From NCBI GenBank assembly GCA_017510875.1, contig JAFWLX010000025.1:1-8877 (forward strand): a DNA stretch of 8,877 bases, given 5' to 3'. The translations under genes and the position numbers were made by a program. Positions 1 through 6,337 of this stretch are shown one piece after another. Under the pieces are notes generated by a model. It did no database searches. It worked only from the letters and a program-made list of their open reading frames with translations, and was not told where the DNA came from. Source of the DNA: Atopobiaceae bacterium (lineage in GTDB: Bacteria; Actinomycetota; Coriobacteriia; Coriobacteriales; Atopobiaceae). Within the stretch, counting starts at the first letter, position 1. Each line of letters opens with the position of its first letter.

Positions 1-1292
1 TCGTCCATCAGGGCGTCTTCCCAACCGCACTTCTCACAGGTGAAGACCGGAATACGATGGCCCCACCACAGCTGGCGGCTGATGCACCAGTCCTTGAGGT
101 TCTCCATCCAGGTGAGGTAGGTGTCGGTCCAACGAGCAGGATGGAAGGTAACCTCGCCATTTGTGACGACCTCGATGGCACGCTTCTTGAGCTTGTCGAC
201 AGCCACAAACCACTGCTCTGAGAGCCAGGGCTCAAGCGTTGTGTCACAGCGGTAGCAATGCATGACGGAGTGCTGATGCTCCTCGACCTCGCCCAGAAGG
301 CCGTGCTCCTCAAACCACTTGACCACGGCCTCGCGGCACTCGTCGCGGTTCATGCCGCTAAACTCGCCGTAGCCGTCAACCACCACGGCGTGCTCGTCAA
401 AGATGTTGATCTGTGGCAGATCGTGAGCCTGACCCATTGCGTAGTCGTTGGGGTCGTGTGCAGGCGTGACCTTGACGAAGCCCGTACCAAAGCCTGCGTC
501 CACATGCCAATCGGCAAAAATGGGAATCTCGCGGTTCACGATGGGCAGCATGACCGTCTTGCCCACAAACTTGGCCTTGTCGGGGTCCTGCGGCGAGACA
601 GCGATGCCCGTGTCACCAAGCATGGTCTCGGGGCGTGTGGTGGCAACCTCAATGTACTCGACGCCGTCAACAGGCTCGGTCAGCGGATAGCGCAGGTGCC
701 AGAGGTGGCCCTTCTCGTCCCAGTACTCGGCCTCGTCGTCCGAGATGGCCGTGGTGCAGCTGGGACACCAGTTGACGATACGCTTGCCGCGGTAGATGAG
801 GCCGTCATGGTACCAGTCGCAGAAGACCTTACGAACGGCCTTGGCGTACTCGGGACTCATGGTGAACTTCTCGTCATCAAAGTCGATGGAGCAGCCCATG
901 CGCTTGATCTGGTCGACTATGATGCCGCCGTACTCGCGACGCCAGTCCTGGCAGGCATCGATAAACTTCTCGCGCCCAATCTCAAGTCGGCTGATTCCCT
1001 CGCTCTTGAGCTTCTTGTCCACCTTGGTCTGCGTGGAGATACCAGCATGGTCGGTACCAAGAATCCAGCGTGTGGAGAAGCCGCGCATGCGGTAGTAGCG
1101 AGTCAGGGTGTCCTGGATGGTGTCATCCATGGCGTGCCCCATATGTAGCACGCCCGTCACGTTGGGCGGCGGGATGACGATGGTACGGTCGCCTACGCCT
1201 TTGCTGCGTTTGTAGCAGCCGGCCTCCATCCAACGTTGTACGAGCTCGGGCTCCGCGGTTTGCGGATCATAGGTCTTGGGCATCTCTTCCAC
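1..1292 (-). CDS. valS: valyl-tRNA synthetase, N-terminal part (runs off the left edge)
   Basis: Cytoplasmic class I aminoacyl-tRNA synthetase that charges tRNA-Val with valine and edits misactivated threonine. About 430 codons are visible, roughly half of a normal ValRS (about 880 residues). Seen directly: the PPPNVTG lead-in and the HMGH form of the HIGH signature (residues 50-53), GTDHAGISTQ (about 79-88), a WCPSC pair (175-179), and the editing-domain signature TTRPETMLGDT (218-228). Further Cys pairs (CYRC, CEKC) lie near the cut end. The KMSKS loop and anticodon-binding domain lie outside the window. I chose the GTG start at 1292 because AGAAAGG sits 7 bases upstream. The ATG three codons later (1283) has GGAAGAG directly against it, which is too close. 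Divergent from tcdA. No T-box leader fits in the 131-base upstream gap. Identity is certain; the start is moderately sure. Confidence 0.96.
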   Translation of the reverse strand, partial: MEEMPKTYDPQTAEPELVQRWMEAGCYKRSKGVGDRTIVIPPPNVTGVLHMGHAMDDTIQDTLTRYYRMRGFSTRWILGTDHAGISTQTKVDKKLKSEGISRLEIGREKFIDACQDWRREYGGIIVDQIKRMGCSIDFDDEKFTMSPEYAKAVRKVFCDWYHDGLIYRGKRIVNWCPSCTTAISDDEAEYWDEKGHLWHLRYPLTEPVDGVEYIEVATTRPETMLGDTGIAVSPQDPDKAKFVGKTVMLPIVNREIPIFADWHVDAGFGTGFVKVTPAHDPNDYAMGQAHDLPQINIFDEHAVVVDGYGEFSGMNRDECREAVVKWFEEHGLLGEVEEHQHSVMHCYRCDTTLEPWLSEQWFVAVDKLKKRAIEVVTNGEVTFHPARWTDTYLTWMENLKDWCISRQLWWGHRIPVFTCEKCGWEDALMD

Positions 1293-1423
1293 GATGGCAC
1301 CTTTCTTGCAAATCGGACATGCAAACGTAAAGGATAGCACGCTGCTAAGGACAAGGCATAGCAAAACACTCTTCTTTGACGCATACTGTACAAGCTGGGA
1401 CATGGCGGCAATAAGGGGGATAC
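1293..1423. promoter_or_regulatory. divergent valS/tcdA intergenic region
   Basis: This 131-base gap must carry the promoters of both divergent genes, but no convincing -35/-10 pair is visible. Candidates are weak. On the minus strand TGCTATCCT (an extended -10 form, about 1331-1339) lies ahead of valS. On the plus strand TTGACG (1376-1381) is a fair -35 with only poor -10 matches 16-18 bases downstream. AAGGGGG at 1413-1419 is the ribosome binding site of tcdA. Confidence 0.4.
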
Positions 1424-2161
1424 GTGGAGACGGCAACAGATCGGCTCAAGCTCATCTTGGGAGAGGATCGCTTGGAGCAGCTCCGCACCTCCTGCGTTAT
1501 GGTGCTGGGGCTTGGGGGCGTGGGCTCATCCTGCGCCGAGGCGCTCGCACGTGGCGGACTTGGGTCTCTTGTTCTCGTTGACCGCGACGTAGTGACGCCA
1601 AGCAACATCAACCGACAGGCGCTGGCGTTTCAGAGTACGCTGGGGCGCCCCAAAGCCGAAGTCATGAGCGCCATGGTCGCCGACATCAATCCCAGCTGCA
1701 CGGTCTGCGCAGTTCAGGAGTTCATCGACAAGGACCACGTGGCCAAGCAGCTGGCCTCCCTCCCCCACCCTGACTATGTGGTGGATGCGATAGACACTAT
1801 CTCGCAAAAGCTTGCCATTGCCGCATGGTGCCAGGAGCAGGGCATCCGCGAGGTCTCTGCCATGGGCGGTGCAAACAAGCTCGACCCGTCTCGTCTGAAG
1901 TTTGCACCGCTCGAAAAGACGCAGGTAGATCCTTTAGCGCGCATCATGCGCAAGGAGGCGCGCAAGCGAGGCATACGCGGACTCACCGTGCTCTTCTCTG
2001 ACGAGCAACCGAGCGAGGTCCAGGGCAAGCGTGATGCCATTGATGAGCGCGGCTTTGTGCGCGAAGGCGCCTCTGTCCTGGGCACCATGAGCTACTTTCC
2101 GCCCATCATGGGACAGATGTTTGCCGGATACGTCATCCGCGACCTCGCAGGGCTCATGTAG
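1424..2161 (+). CDS. tcdA: tRNA threonylcarbamoyladenosine dehydratase (TcdA, ThiF/MoeB/E1-like family)
   Basis: In the characterised family this enzyme uses ATP to dehydrate and cyclise N6-threonylcarbamoyladenosine at position 37 of ANN-decoding tRNAs to the hydantoin form ct6A. The protein has 245 residues, typical for TcdA. It has the adenylate-forming Rossmann fold of ThiF/MoeB/E1: GLGGVGS nucleotide loop (residues 29-35), LVLVDRD with acidic D53, the NINRQ motif (61-65), and VDAID (120-124). The C-terminal TcdA-type segment GKRD...GTMSYFPPIMGQ (201-231) separates it from MoeB and ThiF. The CxxC zinc pairs of MoeB are absent, which also favours TcdA. The start is a GTG with AAGGGGG 4 bases upstream. 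The tatD-like gene begins 28 bases after its stop, so the two are probably cotranscribed. A sulfur-acceptor CsdE or desulfurase partner is not visible nearby. Confidence 0.9.
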   Translation: METATDRLKLILGEDRLEQLRTSCVMVLGLGGVGSSCAEALARGGLGSLVLVDRDVVTPSNINRQALAFQSTLGRPKAEVMSAMVADINPSCTVCAVQEFIDKDHVAKQLASLPHPDYVVDAIDTISQKLAIAAWCQEQGIREVSAMGGANKLDPSRLKFAPLEKTQVDPLARIMRKEARKRGIRGLTVLFSDEQPSEVQGKRDAIDERGFVREGASVLGTMSYFPPIMGQMFAGYVIRDLAGLM

Positions 2162-2189
2162 CCACCACATTCATGGGAGCAAGGGCAAT

Positions 2190-2960
2190 ATGACATACGA
2201 CCTTTACGACATGCACTGCCATCTGGGCTTTATGAGCAATGCCCCAGAGGTGTTGCACGATGCCAAGGCCTTGGGGTTGGCAGTATTTGCAAACACGGTA
2301 ACGCCCGGTGAATATGAGATCCTCTGTCACCAGCTGGGCCCCAATCCCAACGTGCGTGTTGGCATAGGTCTTCATCCTTGGTGGGTAGCCGATGGGCGTT
2401 GCGGCTCCGAGCAGCTTGAACGTGCCTATGAGCTCGTTCACACGACAAGGTACATTGGTGAGATTGGCCTTGACCTTTCGCCCAGACATGTACCCAAAGG
2501 CTCCGAGCAGATCCAGGTTGCCGCATTTGAGACCATCACGGGTATATGCGGCGAGACAAGCGATCCAGAGGCACGCAAGGTGCTCTCCATCCACTCTGTC
2601 CGCTCAGCAAACCTAGCGCTCGACATTCTGGAGCGCACAAACTGCCTTGCAACCTGCCATTGCATCTTTCACTGGTTTAGCGGTACCAGCGACGAGCTGC
2701 ACCGCGCCGTCAAGGCAGGGTGCTGGTTCTCAATCAACGAGATGATGCTGCGTACACGGCGTGGCCGTGAGTACGCTCGGCAGATTCCCAACAGCCGCCT
2801 GCTTACCGAGACTGACTTGCCACCCACAGAGGGAGAAGCCTTCTCGGCTACAGAGGTAGTGTCATCGCTTGAACGCACGCTGGCGCAGCTTGAGGAATTC
2901 TGCGCAAAGGATGTGCGCAGCGTCGTTGCGCACAACGCGAGAGCCCTGTTGGAAGGCTGA
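2190..2960 (+). CDS. TatD-family metal-dependent hydrolase (putative DNase)
   Basis: TIM-barrel amidohydrolase-type protein of 256 residues, close to the usual 255-265. Characterised TatD proteins are Mg-dependent 3'-5' exonucleases active on DNA or RNA; the substrate of this one is unknown. All expected metal ligands are visible: HCH (residues 9-11, H-x-H), GLHPWW (60-65), E91 in GEIGLD, H135 in LSIHS, H161 in FHWFSG and D209 in TETDLP. I chose the ATG at 2190 because GGAGCAAGG lies just upstream and the family signature YDMHCH then falls at the N-terminus. The frame stays open further upstream, but only across the tail of tcdA. No signal peptide or membrane segment is seen, so it is probably cytoplasmic. 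The 28-base gap after tcdA suggests one operon. It differs enough from classic TatD (DMHCH in place of DxHxH with the usual LD) that a narrower subfamily name is not safe. Confidence 0.87.
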   Translation: MTYDLYDMHCHLGFMSNAPEVLHDAKALGLAVFANTVTPGEYEILCHQLGPNPNVRVGIGLHPWWVADGRCGSEQLERAYELVHTTRYIGEIGLDLSPRHVPKGSEQIQVAAFETITGICGETSDPEARKVLSIHSVRSANLALDILERTNCLATCHCIFHWFSGTSDELHRAVKAGCWFSINEMMLRTRRGREYARQIPNSRLLTETDLPPTEGEAFSATEVVSSLERTLAQLEEFCAKDVRSVVAHNARALLEG

Positions 2961-3002
2961 ATGGGCGGAACAGGGCACAACCCCTCCTTCCACAAATACC
3001 AG

Positions 3003-3008
3003 TACAAT
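3003..3008 (+). promoter_or_regulatory. possible -10 element upstream of the two-helix membrane protein
   Basis: TACAAT matches the -10 consensus at five of six positions and lies 34 bases before the start codon at 3043. No recognisable -35 is found 16-18 bases upstream (the region is ACCCCT-like). Either this is a -35-independent promoter or the gene is read through from tatD, which ends 82 bases upstream of the start. Confidence 0.3.
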
Positions 3009-3042
3009 AGATGGCAACCACTCGTCAGAGAAAGGCACACCC

Positions 3043-3681
3043 ATGGCCACCGATGAATACAAGCTCCCAGAGAACACGCATATAACCATTGACGAAAACG
3101 GCAAGTATTGTTGGCGGGGCACCATCAACGTGCGAGACAACCCTACGATGGTCATACTCATTGCCAAGACGATGGGCATTATATTTGGGGCAACACTAGC
3201 AATATCCATCGGCATCGGATTGGCTTGTCATATGAGCGCTCAAGACTGGGTCATGATGCTTTCCATTACCGTAGGTGTCATCCTCGTTGTGGCAGTTATT
3301 TCTGTCATCGTTACCTTGATTTACCTTAACAACCTTGACGGCACCTATTCTGCCGACTACGTGATGGACGAGACGGGCGTGCTCTTTAGGCCCGCACCCC
3401 GAGAGCAGGAAATCAATAAGGCATTTGCGATGGGATCGGCCGCTTTCTCTACTCTGGCAGGAAGGCCGGCTCTGGCTGCTGCTGGAGTTGCCACCGTAAA
3501 CAGCGACGCCGTATCTAAGTTCAAGAGCGTGCACAGGGTAAAGGGCATAAGAGAGCACTGCTGCATCAAGGTGAGCAATCCGCTCCTGTACAACCAGGTC
3601 TATGTTGCACCCGAGGACTACGACTTTGTATATCGCTTCATCTCTTCTCATTGCCCCAACGCAAAGTGCACCGAGGTGTAA
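3043..3681 (+). CDS. hypothetical membrane protein with two transmembrane helices
   Basis: Not recognised as a named family. The product is 212 residues. It has a short hydrophilic N-terminus (1-34) containing the aromatic stretch KYCWRG, two hydrophobic helices (about 36-61 and 69-95) joined by a short loop, and then a soluble domain of about 115 residues. That domain contains an Ala/Gly-rich stretch (130-151) and ends in YVAPEDYDFVYRFI followed by SSHCPNAKC. The helix hairpin near the N-terminus with a mixed soluble tail resembles small membrane proteins with a PH-like cytoplasmic domain, but that is only an impression. No signal-peptidase site is evident. The ATG at 3043 has AGAGAAAGG 7 bases upstream and begins the plausible protein; the frame is open further left but overlaps tatD. 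It lies 82 bases after tatD and is followed by a terminator hairpin at 3824-3853. Confidence 0.75.
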   Translation: MATDEYKLPENTHITIDENGKYCWRGTINVRDNPTMVILIAKTMGIIFGATLAISIGIGLACHMSAQDWVMMLSITVGVILVVAVISVIVTLIYLNNLDGTYSADYVMDETGVLFRPAPREQEINKAFAMGSAAFSTLAGRPALAAAGVATVNSDAVSKFKSVHRVKGIREHCCIKVSNPLLYNQVYVAPEDYDFVYRFISSHCPNAKCTEV

Positions 3682-3693
3682 CAGATAGAATCT

Positions 3694-3707
3694 GCACGTT
3701 AACGTGC
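3694..3707. repeat. 14-base perfect palindrome
   Basis: GCACGTTAACGTGC reads the same on both strands. It lies 12 bases after the stop codon of the plus-strand membrane protein gene and contains the TAA stop of the minus-strand sorting-signal relic. A second small inverted repeat, CAGAT-AGA-ATCTG (3682-3694), abuts it. It could be a protein-binding site or part of a transcript end; there is no U-tract. Confidence 0.5.
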
Positions 3708-3833
3708 CGATCGGGTCCGTAGCCTAATCTTTGCTCCTATTGCTGCAGTAGCAACTCCCACAAAGAGCAAGGCGAGCAGCGGTGCCGTCTCTTCTCCCGT
3801 TTTGGGAAGTGTCCATAAACGGCAGACAGCCCA
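3699..3833 (-). pseudogene. relic of an LPXTG cell-wall-anchored surface protein (C-terminal sorting signal only)
   Basis: Read leftward, 3809 to 3699 gives the three-part sortase signal exactly: LPKTG-E, a hydrophobic span (APLLALLFVGVATAAIGA), a basic tail (KIRLRTRSAR) and a TAA stop. In intact proteins class A sortase cuts between T and G and links the protein to peptidoglycan. Here the frame is open only to 3833 (in-frame TGA at 3834-3836) and holds no ATG, GTG or TTG. The signal is therefore not translatable alone and has lost its gene body. The upstream end abuts the terminator hairpin at 3824-3853. It lies between two convergent genes, where a deletion would be tolerated. A chance match to all four parts in the right order is unlikely. 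What the lost protein was cannot be told. Confidence 0.75.
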
Positions 3834-3861
3834 TCATAATTGATGGGCTGTCTTCTTCATT
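3824..3861 (+). terminator. rho-independent terminator hairpin between convergent genes
   Basis: AGACAGCCCATCA (3824-3836) and TGATGGGCTGTCT (3841-3853) form a perfect 13-bp stem with a TAAT loop. On the plus strand it is followed by the pyrimidine-rich TCTTCTTCATT. It would stop transcripts from the plus-strand membrane protein gene, 142 bases after that gene's stop. On the minus strand it lies 33 bases after the SPFH gene and is followed by a poor tail (GCCGTTTATGG), so termination in that direction is less sure. Confidence 0.65.
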
Positions 3862-3885
3862 ACCTGCTGATATGGGCTGTTTTGG

Positions 3886-4878
3886 CTATTGTGCCTTGTC
3901 AATCTCCTTGGAGACGAGAAGGTCGCGCAGTACCGGTGAAGCTTGCGAGAAGTCTGCCGGCAGCACCACCGTTGCGGCTCCGGCATGGGCAAACTCCTCC
4001 ATCATGCCAATGTGCTGCGTGTACTCAAAGAGTCGGTTGGCCTCCTCGGAGGTAAGCTCGGATCCACGAATCACATCGATGGAGTCACGAATGCCTTGGG
4101 CGATTGCCACGCGCTGGTTGGCAATGCCGCGCCCTTCGGCCTCCATGGCCTCGGCCTTTGCCTGAGCCGCGATGACCGTCTTCTGGCGCTCGGCCTCAGC
4201 CTCGTTCTTGGCACTCTCTAGGTCGTTCTTGGAAGCGATGATGCGGTTCATGGACTGCTGCACGTCAAGCGGCAGCTTGATAGAGGTGATGAGCGTGGTC
4301 ACAATCACGTATCCGTAGTCAAGCATCTTTTGCGAGACAACCTCGTCGATGGCGTTTGCGATTGCGTCCTTCTCGGTAAAGACCTCGTCAAGCTTTCGGC
4401 TAGGAATCTGCGAGCGCAGGGCGTCGGCAAAGTAGTCCTTCATCTGCGCCACAGGGTCGGTGAGCGTATAGAGGCTCTTGTAGATGCCCGAAGGTCCTTC
4501 GGCCGGCTGGGAGTAATCAACGTGGTACTGCACTGAAACGTCCAGCTCGATAGTCACGTTGTCCTCAGTCTTGGCATCAAAGGTGATGTGCTCGTCTTCG
4601 GTCATGAGGTTCACGTCGCGCACGCGATCGATAAAGGGCATACGCACGTGAAAGCCCGGTCCAACCACCTGATGGAACTTGCCCAAGCGCTCGATGACGC
4701 CCACATGCTGCTGCTGGATCACGTAGAACCAACCCTGGTAGGTGTCGTTCACCGTTCCGTGCTGGCCGGACAATCCCCCAAGAATGCCACCGATGATCTT
4801 GGCAAACACAAAGATTGCAATGAGCGGGACCATGACGCTCGAAATGATGCCAATAAGGTCCGCGATGTCAAAGTGCAT
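3886..4878 (-). CDS. SPFH/band 7 (stomatin/prohibitin-like) membrane protein
   Basis: A 330-residue protein of the SPFH superfamily, whose members oligomerise on membranes as scaffolds and often associate with proteases. Seen directly: an N-terminal hydrophobic anchor (about 7-36) and a band 7 domain (about 48-220) that opens with the family-typical QGWFYVIQQQHVGVIERLGKF and PGFHVRMPFID. It includes DVSVQYHV (113-120) and ALRSQIPSRKLDEVFTEKD (153-171). An Ala/Glu-rich coiled coil follows (about 215-262), then a C-terminal tail with TVVLPADFSQASPVL. This resembles the bacterial relatives of plant hypersensitive-induced-reaction proteins more than flotillin or HflK/HflC, with fair confidence. 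The ATG has AAGGAGG 4 bases upstream. It lies 136 bases downstream of clpX on the same strand, so cotranscription or a membrane-protease link is possible. No NfeD partner gene is visible. Confidence 0.9.
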   Translation of the reverse strand: MHFDIADLIGIISSVMVPLIAIFVFAKIIGGILGGLSGQHGTVNDTYQGWFYVIQQQHVGVIERLGKFHQVVGPGFHVRMPFIDRVRDVNLMTEDEHITFDAKTEDNVTIELDVSVQYHVDYSQPAEGPSGIYKSLYTLTDPVAQMKDYFADALRSQIPSRKLDEVFTEKDAIANAIDEVVSQKMLDYGYVIVTTLITSIKLPLDVQQSMNRIIASKNDLESAKNEAEAERQKTVIAAQAKAEAMEAEGRGIANQRVAIAQGIRDSIDVIRGSELTSEEANRLFEYTQHIGMMEEFAHAGAATVVLPADFSQASPVLRDLLVSKEIDKAQ

Positions 4879-4913
4879 CTTTCCTCCTTTTACTCGACAC
4901 CTATGAAGGTGAT

Positions 4914-4952
4914 GGTACCCATCGCAAGACCTCGCGTCTCACAATGGGTACC
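4914..4952 (-). promoter_or_regulatory. nested hairpin in the leader of the SPFH gene
   Basis: GGTACCCAT (4914-4922) and ATGGGTACC (4944-4952) form a perfect 9-bp outer stem. Inside, after a symmetric 4x4 internal loop, AGAC (4927-4930) and GTCT (4936-4939) form an inner stem with a 5-base loop. In the minus transcript the inner stem gains one G-U pair. It ends 35 bases upstream of the SPFH start codon. There is no following U-tract, so it looks more like leader structure than a terminator. Confidence 0.4.
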
Positions 4953-4979
4953 GGAACGCTGACATTTATGACAGAGTTA

Positions 4980-5008
4980 TGGTGCAGCACCCCAAACAAG
5001 CTGCACCA
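4980..5008 (-). terminator. possible clpX terminator hairpin
   Basis: TGGTGCAGC (4980-4988) and GCTGCACCA (5000-5008) form a perfect 9-bp stem with an 11-base loop, starting 6 bases after the clpX stop codon. In the minus transcript the stem is followed by TAACTCTGTC, which is only weakly U-rich, so termination may be partial or rho-assisted. Confidence 0.45.
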
Positions 5009-5014
5009 AAGCTC

Positions 5015-6316
5015 TTATGCACTCAAACTCACGGGTGCGCCATAGGCGTCGTAGAGCAGGGGCATCTGCGAAGAGTCCACGCTTTCCTTGTTAACCACAA
5101 CCTTTGCCACGCGGTTGTCACTGGGGATGTCAAACATGACCTGCTCCAGGGTCTTCTCGCAAATGGCACGCAGGCCACGAGCGCCGGTGCCGCGCTTCAC
5201 GGCAAGTCGGGCTATCTCGCGCAAGGCGTCATCTTCAAACTCGAGCTTTACGCCCTCAAGCGCAAACATGCGCTTGTATTGCTTGACCAGCGCGTTTTTG
5301 GGTGTGGTAAGAATCTCCACAAGGTCGTCTTCGCTCAGCTCGCGCGTTGAGGTGATGACGGGAATGCGGCCAATAAACTCGGGAATCATGCCAAAGCTGT
5401 GCAGGTCTTGTGGCATGACCTGTGCCAATAGCTCGTCTTGGCTCTTCTCTACGTTCTTGGCAATCTCGCCGTTAAAGCCAACGCCCTGCTTGCCCACGCG
5501 ATTGGCAATGATCTTGTCCAAGCCCACAAAGGCGCCACCACAGATGAACAGGATGTTGGTGGTGTCAATGTGGATGAGCTCCTGTTGAGGATGCTTGCGG
5601 CCGCCCTGGGGCGGAACGCTTGCCTCGGTGCCCTCCAGAATCTTGAGCAGCGCCTGCTGCACGCCCTCGCCAGATACATCGCGGGTAATCGAGAGGTTCT
5701 CGGCCTTGCGGGCAATCTTGTCAATCTCGTCCACGTAGACGATGCCAATCTGCGCCCGCTCCACGTCGTTGTCGGCAGCAGTGATGAGCTTGAGCAATAT
5801 GTTCTCTACGTCCTCACCCACATATCCTGCCTCGGTGAGCGTGGTGGCGTCAGCAATGGCAAACGGCACCTTGAGGAAGCGGGCAAGCGTCTGTGCAAGC
5901 AGGGTCTTGCCTGTGCCGGTGGGGCCAAGAAGCAAGATGTTGCTCTTGGCCAGCTCGACTTCCTCTTCCCCCTCCGGCACCGCAGCATGGCCCGACACGA
6001 TACGGCGGTAATGGTTGTACACCGCCACGCTCATGGCACGCTTGGCCGCCTCTTGGCCCATCACATACTGCGAGAGCTCGTCATAGATCTGGTGCGGCGT
6101 GGGAAGCGCCTCGATAGGGGCGTCGCCTAAGTCAATGGAGCCAAACCCCGCCGCGTCAAGCTCGTCCTCCTCAATGCCATTTATGATGCTGCCGCACTCG
6201 CGCACGCAGTCGTCGCAGATGCATACGCCGTTGGGGCTTTGGACCAATCGGTTTACCTGGCTGCGCGACCTGCCGCAAAACGAGCAGTGCATGTTGTCGT
6301 TGTTGTCAAAGGGCAT
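5015..6316 (-). CDS. clpX: ATP-dependent Clp protease ATP-binding subunit ClpX
   Basis: AAA+ hexameric unfoldase that recognises tagged or damaged proteins, unfolds them and feeds them into ClpP in the cytoplasm. Length 433, normal for ClpX (about 410-430). Domains in order: N-terminal zinc-binding domain with C11-x2-C14 and C34-x2-C37; Walker A GPTGTGKT (131-138); pore loop GYVG (164-167); Walker B IVYVDEIDK (192-200); RKH loop (240-242); ClpP-docking loop with VGF (279-281) where many ClpX have IGF or LGF; box VII arginine in EFIGR (R317); sensor II GTGARGLR (376-383). All catalytic elements are intact. The ATG has AAGGAG 6 bases upstream. It starts 21 bases after the clpP stop, so it is certainly in the clpP operon and in the right stoichiometric setting for ClpXP. 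Confidence 0.98.
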   Translation of the reverse strand: MPFDNNDNMHCSFCGRSRSQVNRLVQSPNGVCICDDCVRECGSIINGIEEDELDAAGFGSIDLGDAPIEALPTPHQIYDELSQYVMGQEAAKRAMSVAVYNHYRRIVSGHAAVPEGEEEVELAKSNILLLGPTGTGKTLLAQTLARFLKVPFAIADATTLTEAGYVGEDVENILLKLITAADNDVERAQIGIVYVDEIDKIARKAENLSITRDVSGEGVQQALLKILEGTEASVPPQGGRKHPQQELIHIDTTNILFICGGAFVGLDKIIANRVGKQGVGFNGEIAKNVEKSQDELLAQVMPQDLHSFGMIPEFIGRIPVITSTRELSEDDLVEILTTPKNALVKQYKRMFALEGVKLEFEDDALREIARLAVKRGTGARGLRAICEKTLEQVMFDIPSDNRVAKVVVNKESVDSSQMPLLYDAYGAPVSLSA

Positions 6317-6337
6317 AGGTGCTCCTTAGCGACCGAG

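Noticed and set aside
258..1148. A 296-codon plus-strand frame opposite valS, and similar frames opposite clpX and clpP.
   Set aside because: All are antisense shadows of well-identified minus-strand genes; their products have no recognisable motifs.
1293..1403. The valS frame stays open to an ATG at 1403 and would add a signal-peptide-like stretch plus a CPIC pair.
   Set aside because: ValRS is cytoplasmic and never carries a signal peptide, there is no ribosome binding site before 1403, and the segment overlaps the region needed for the promoters. I treat it as chance.
1293..1423. A T-box leader controlling valS.
   Set aside because: The gap is only 131 bases and shared with a divergent gene. 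No T-box core sequence or terminator/antiterminator pair is visible.
2190..2960. The TatD gene as part of a Qat-type antiphage system.
   Set aside because: No QatA-like ATPase, QatB or QueC-like gene is adjacent; the neighbours are tcdA and a small membrane protein.
3824..3853. The 13-bp inverted repeat as the terminal repeat of an insertion sequence or a miniature element.
   Set aside because: The arms are separated by only four bases and followed by a pyrimidine-rich tract on the plus strand, which fits a terminator. No target-site duplication was seen.
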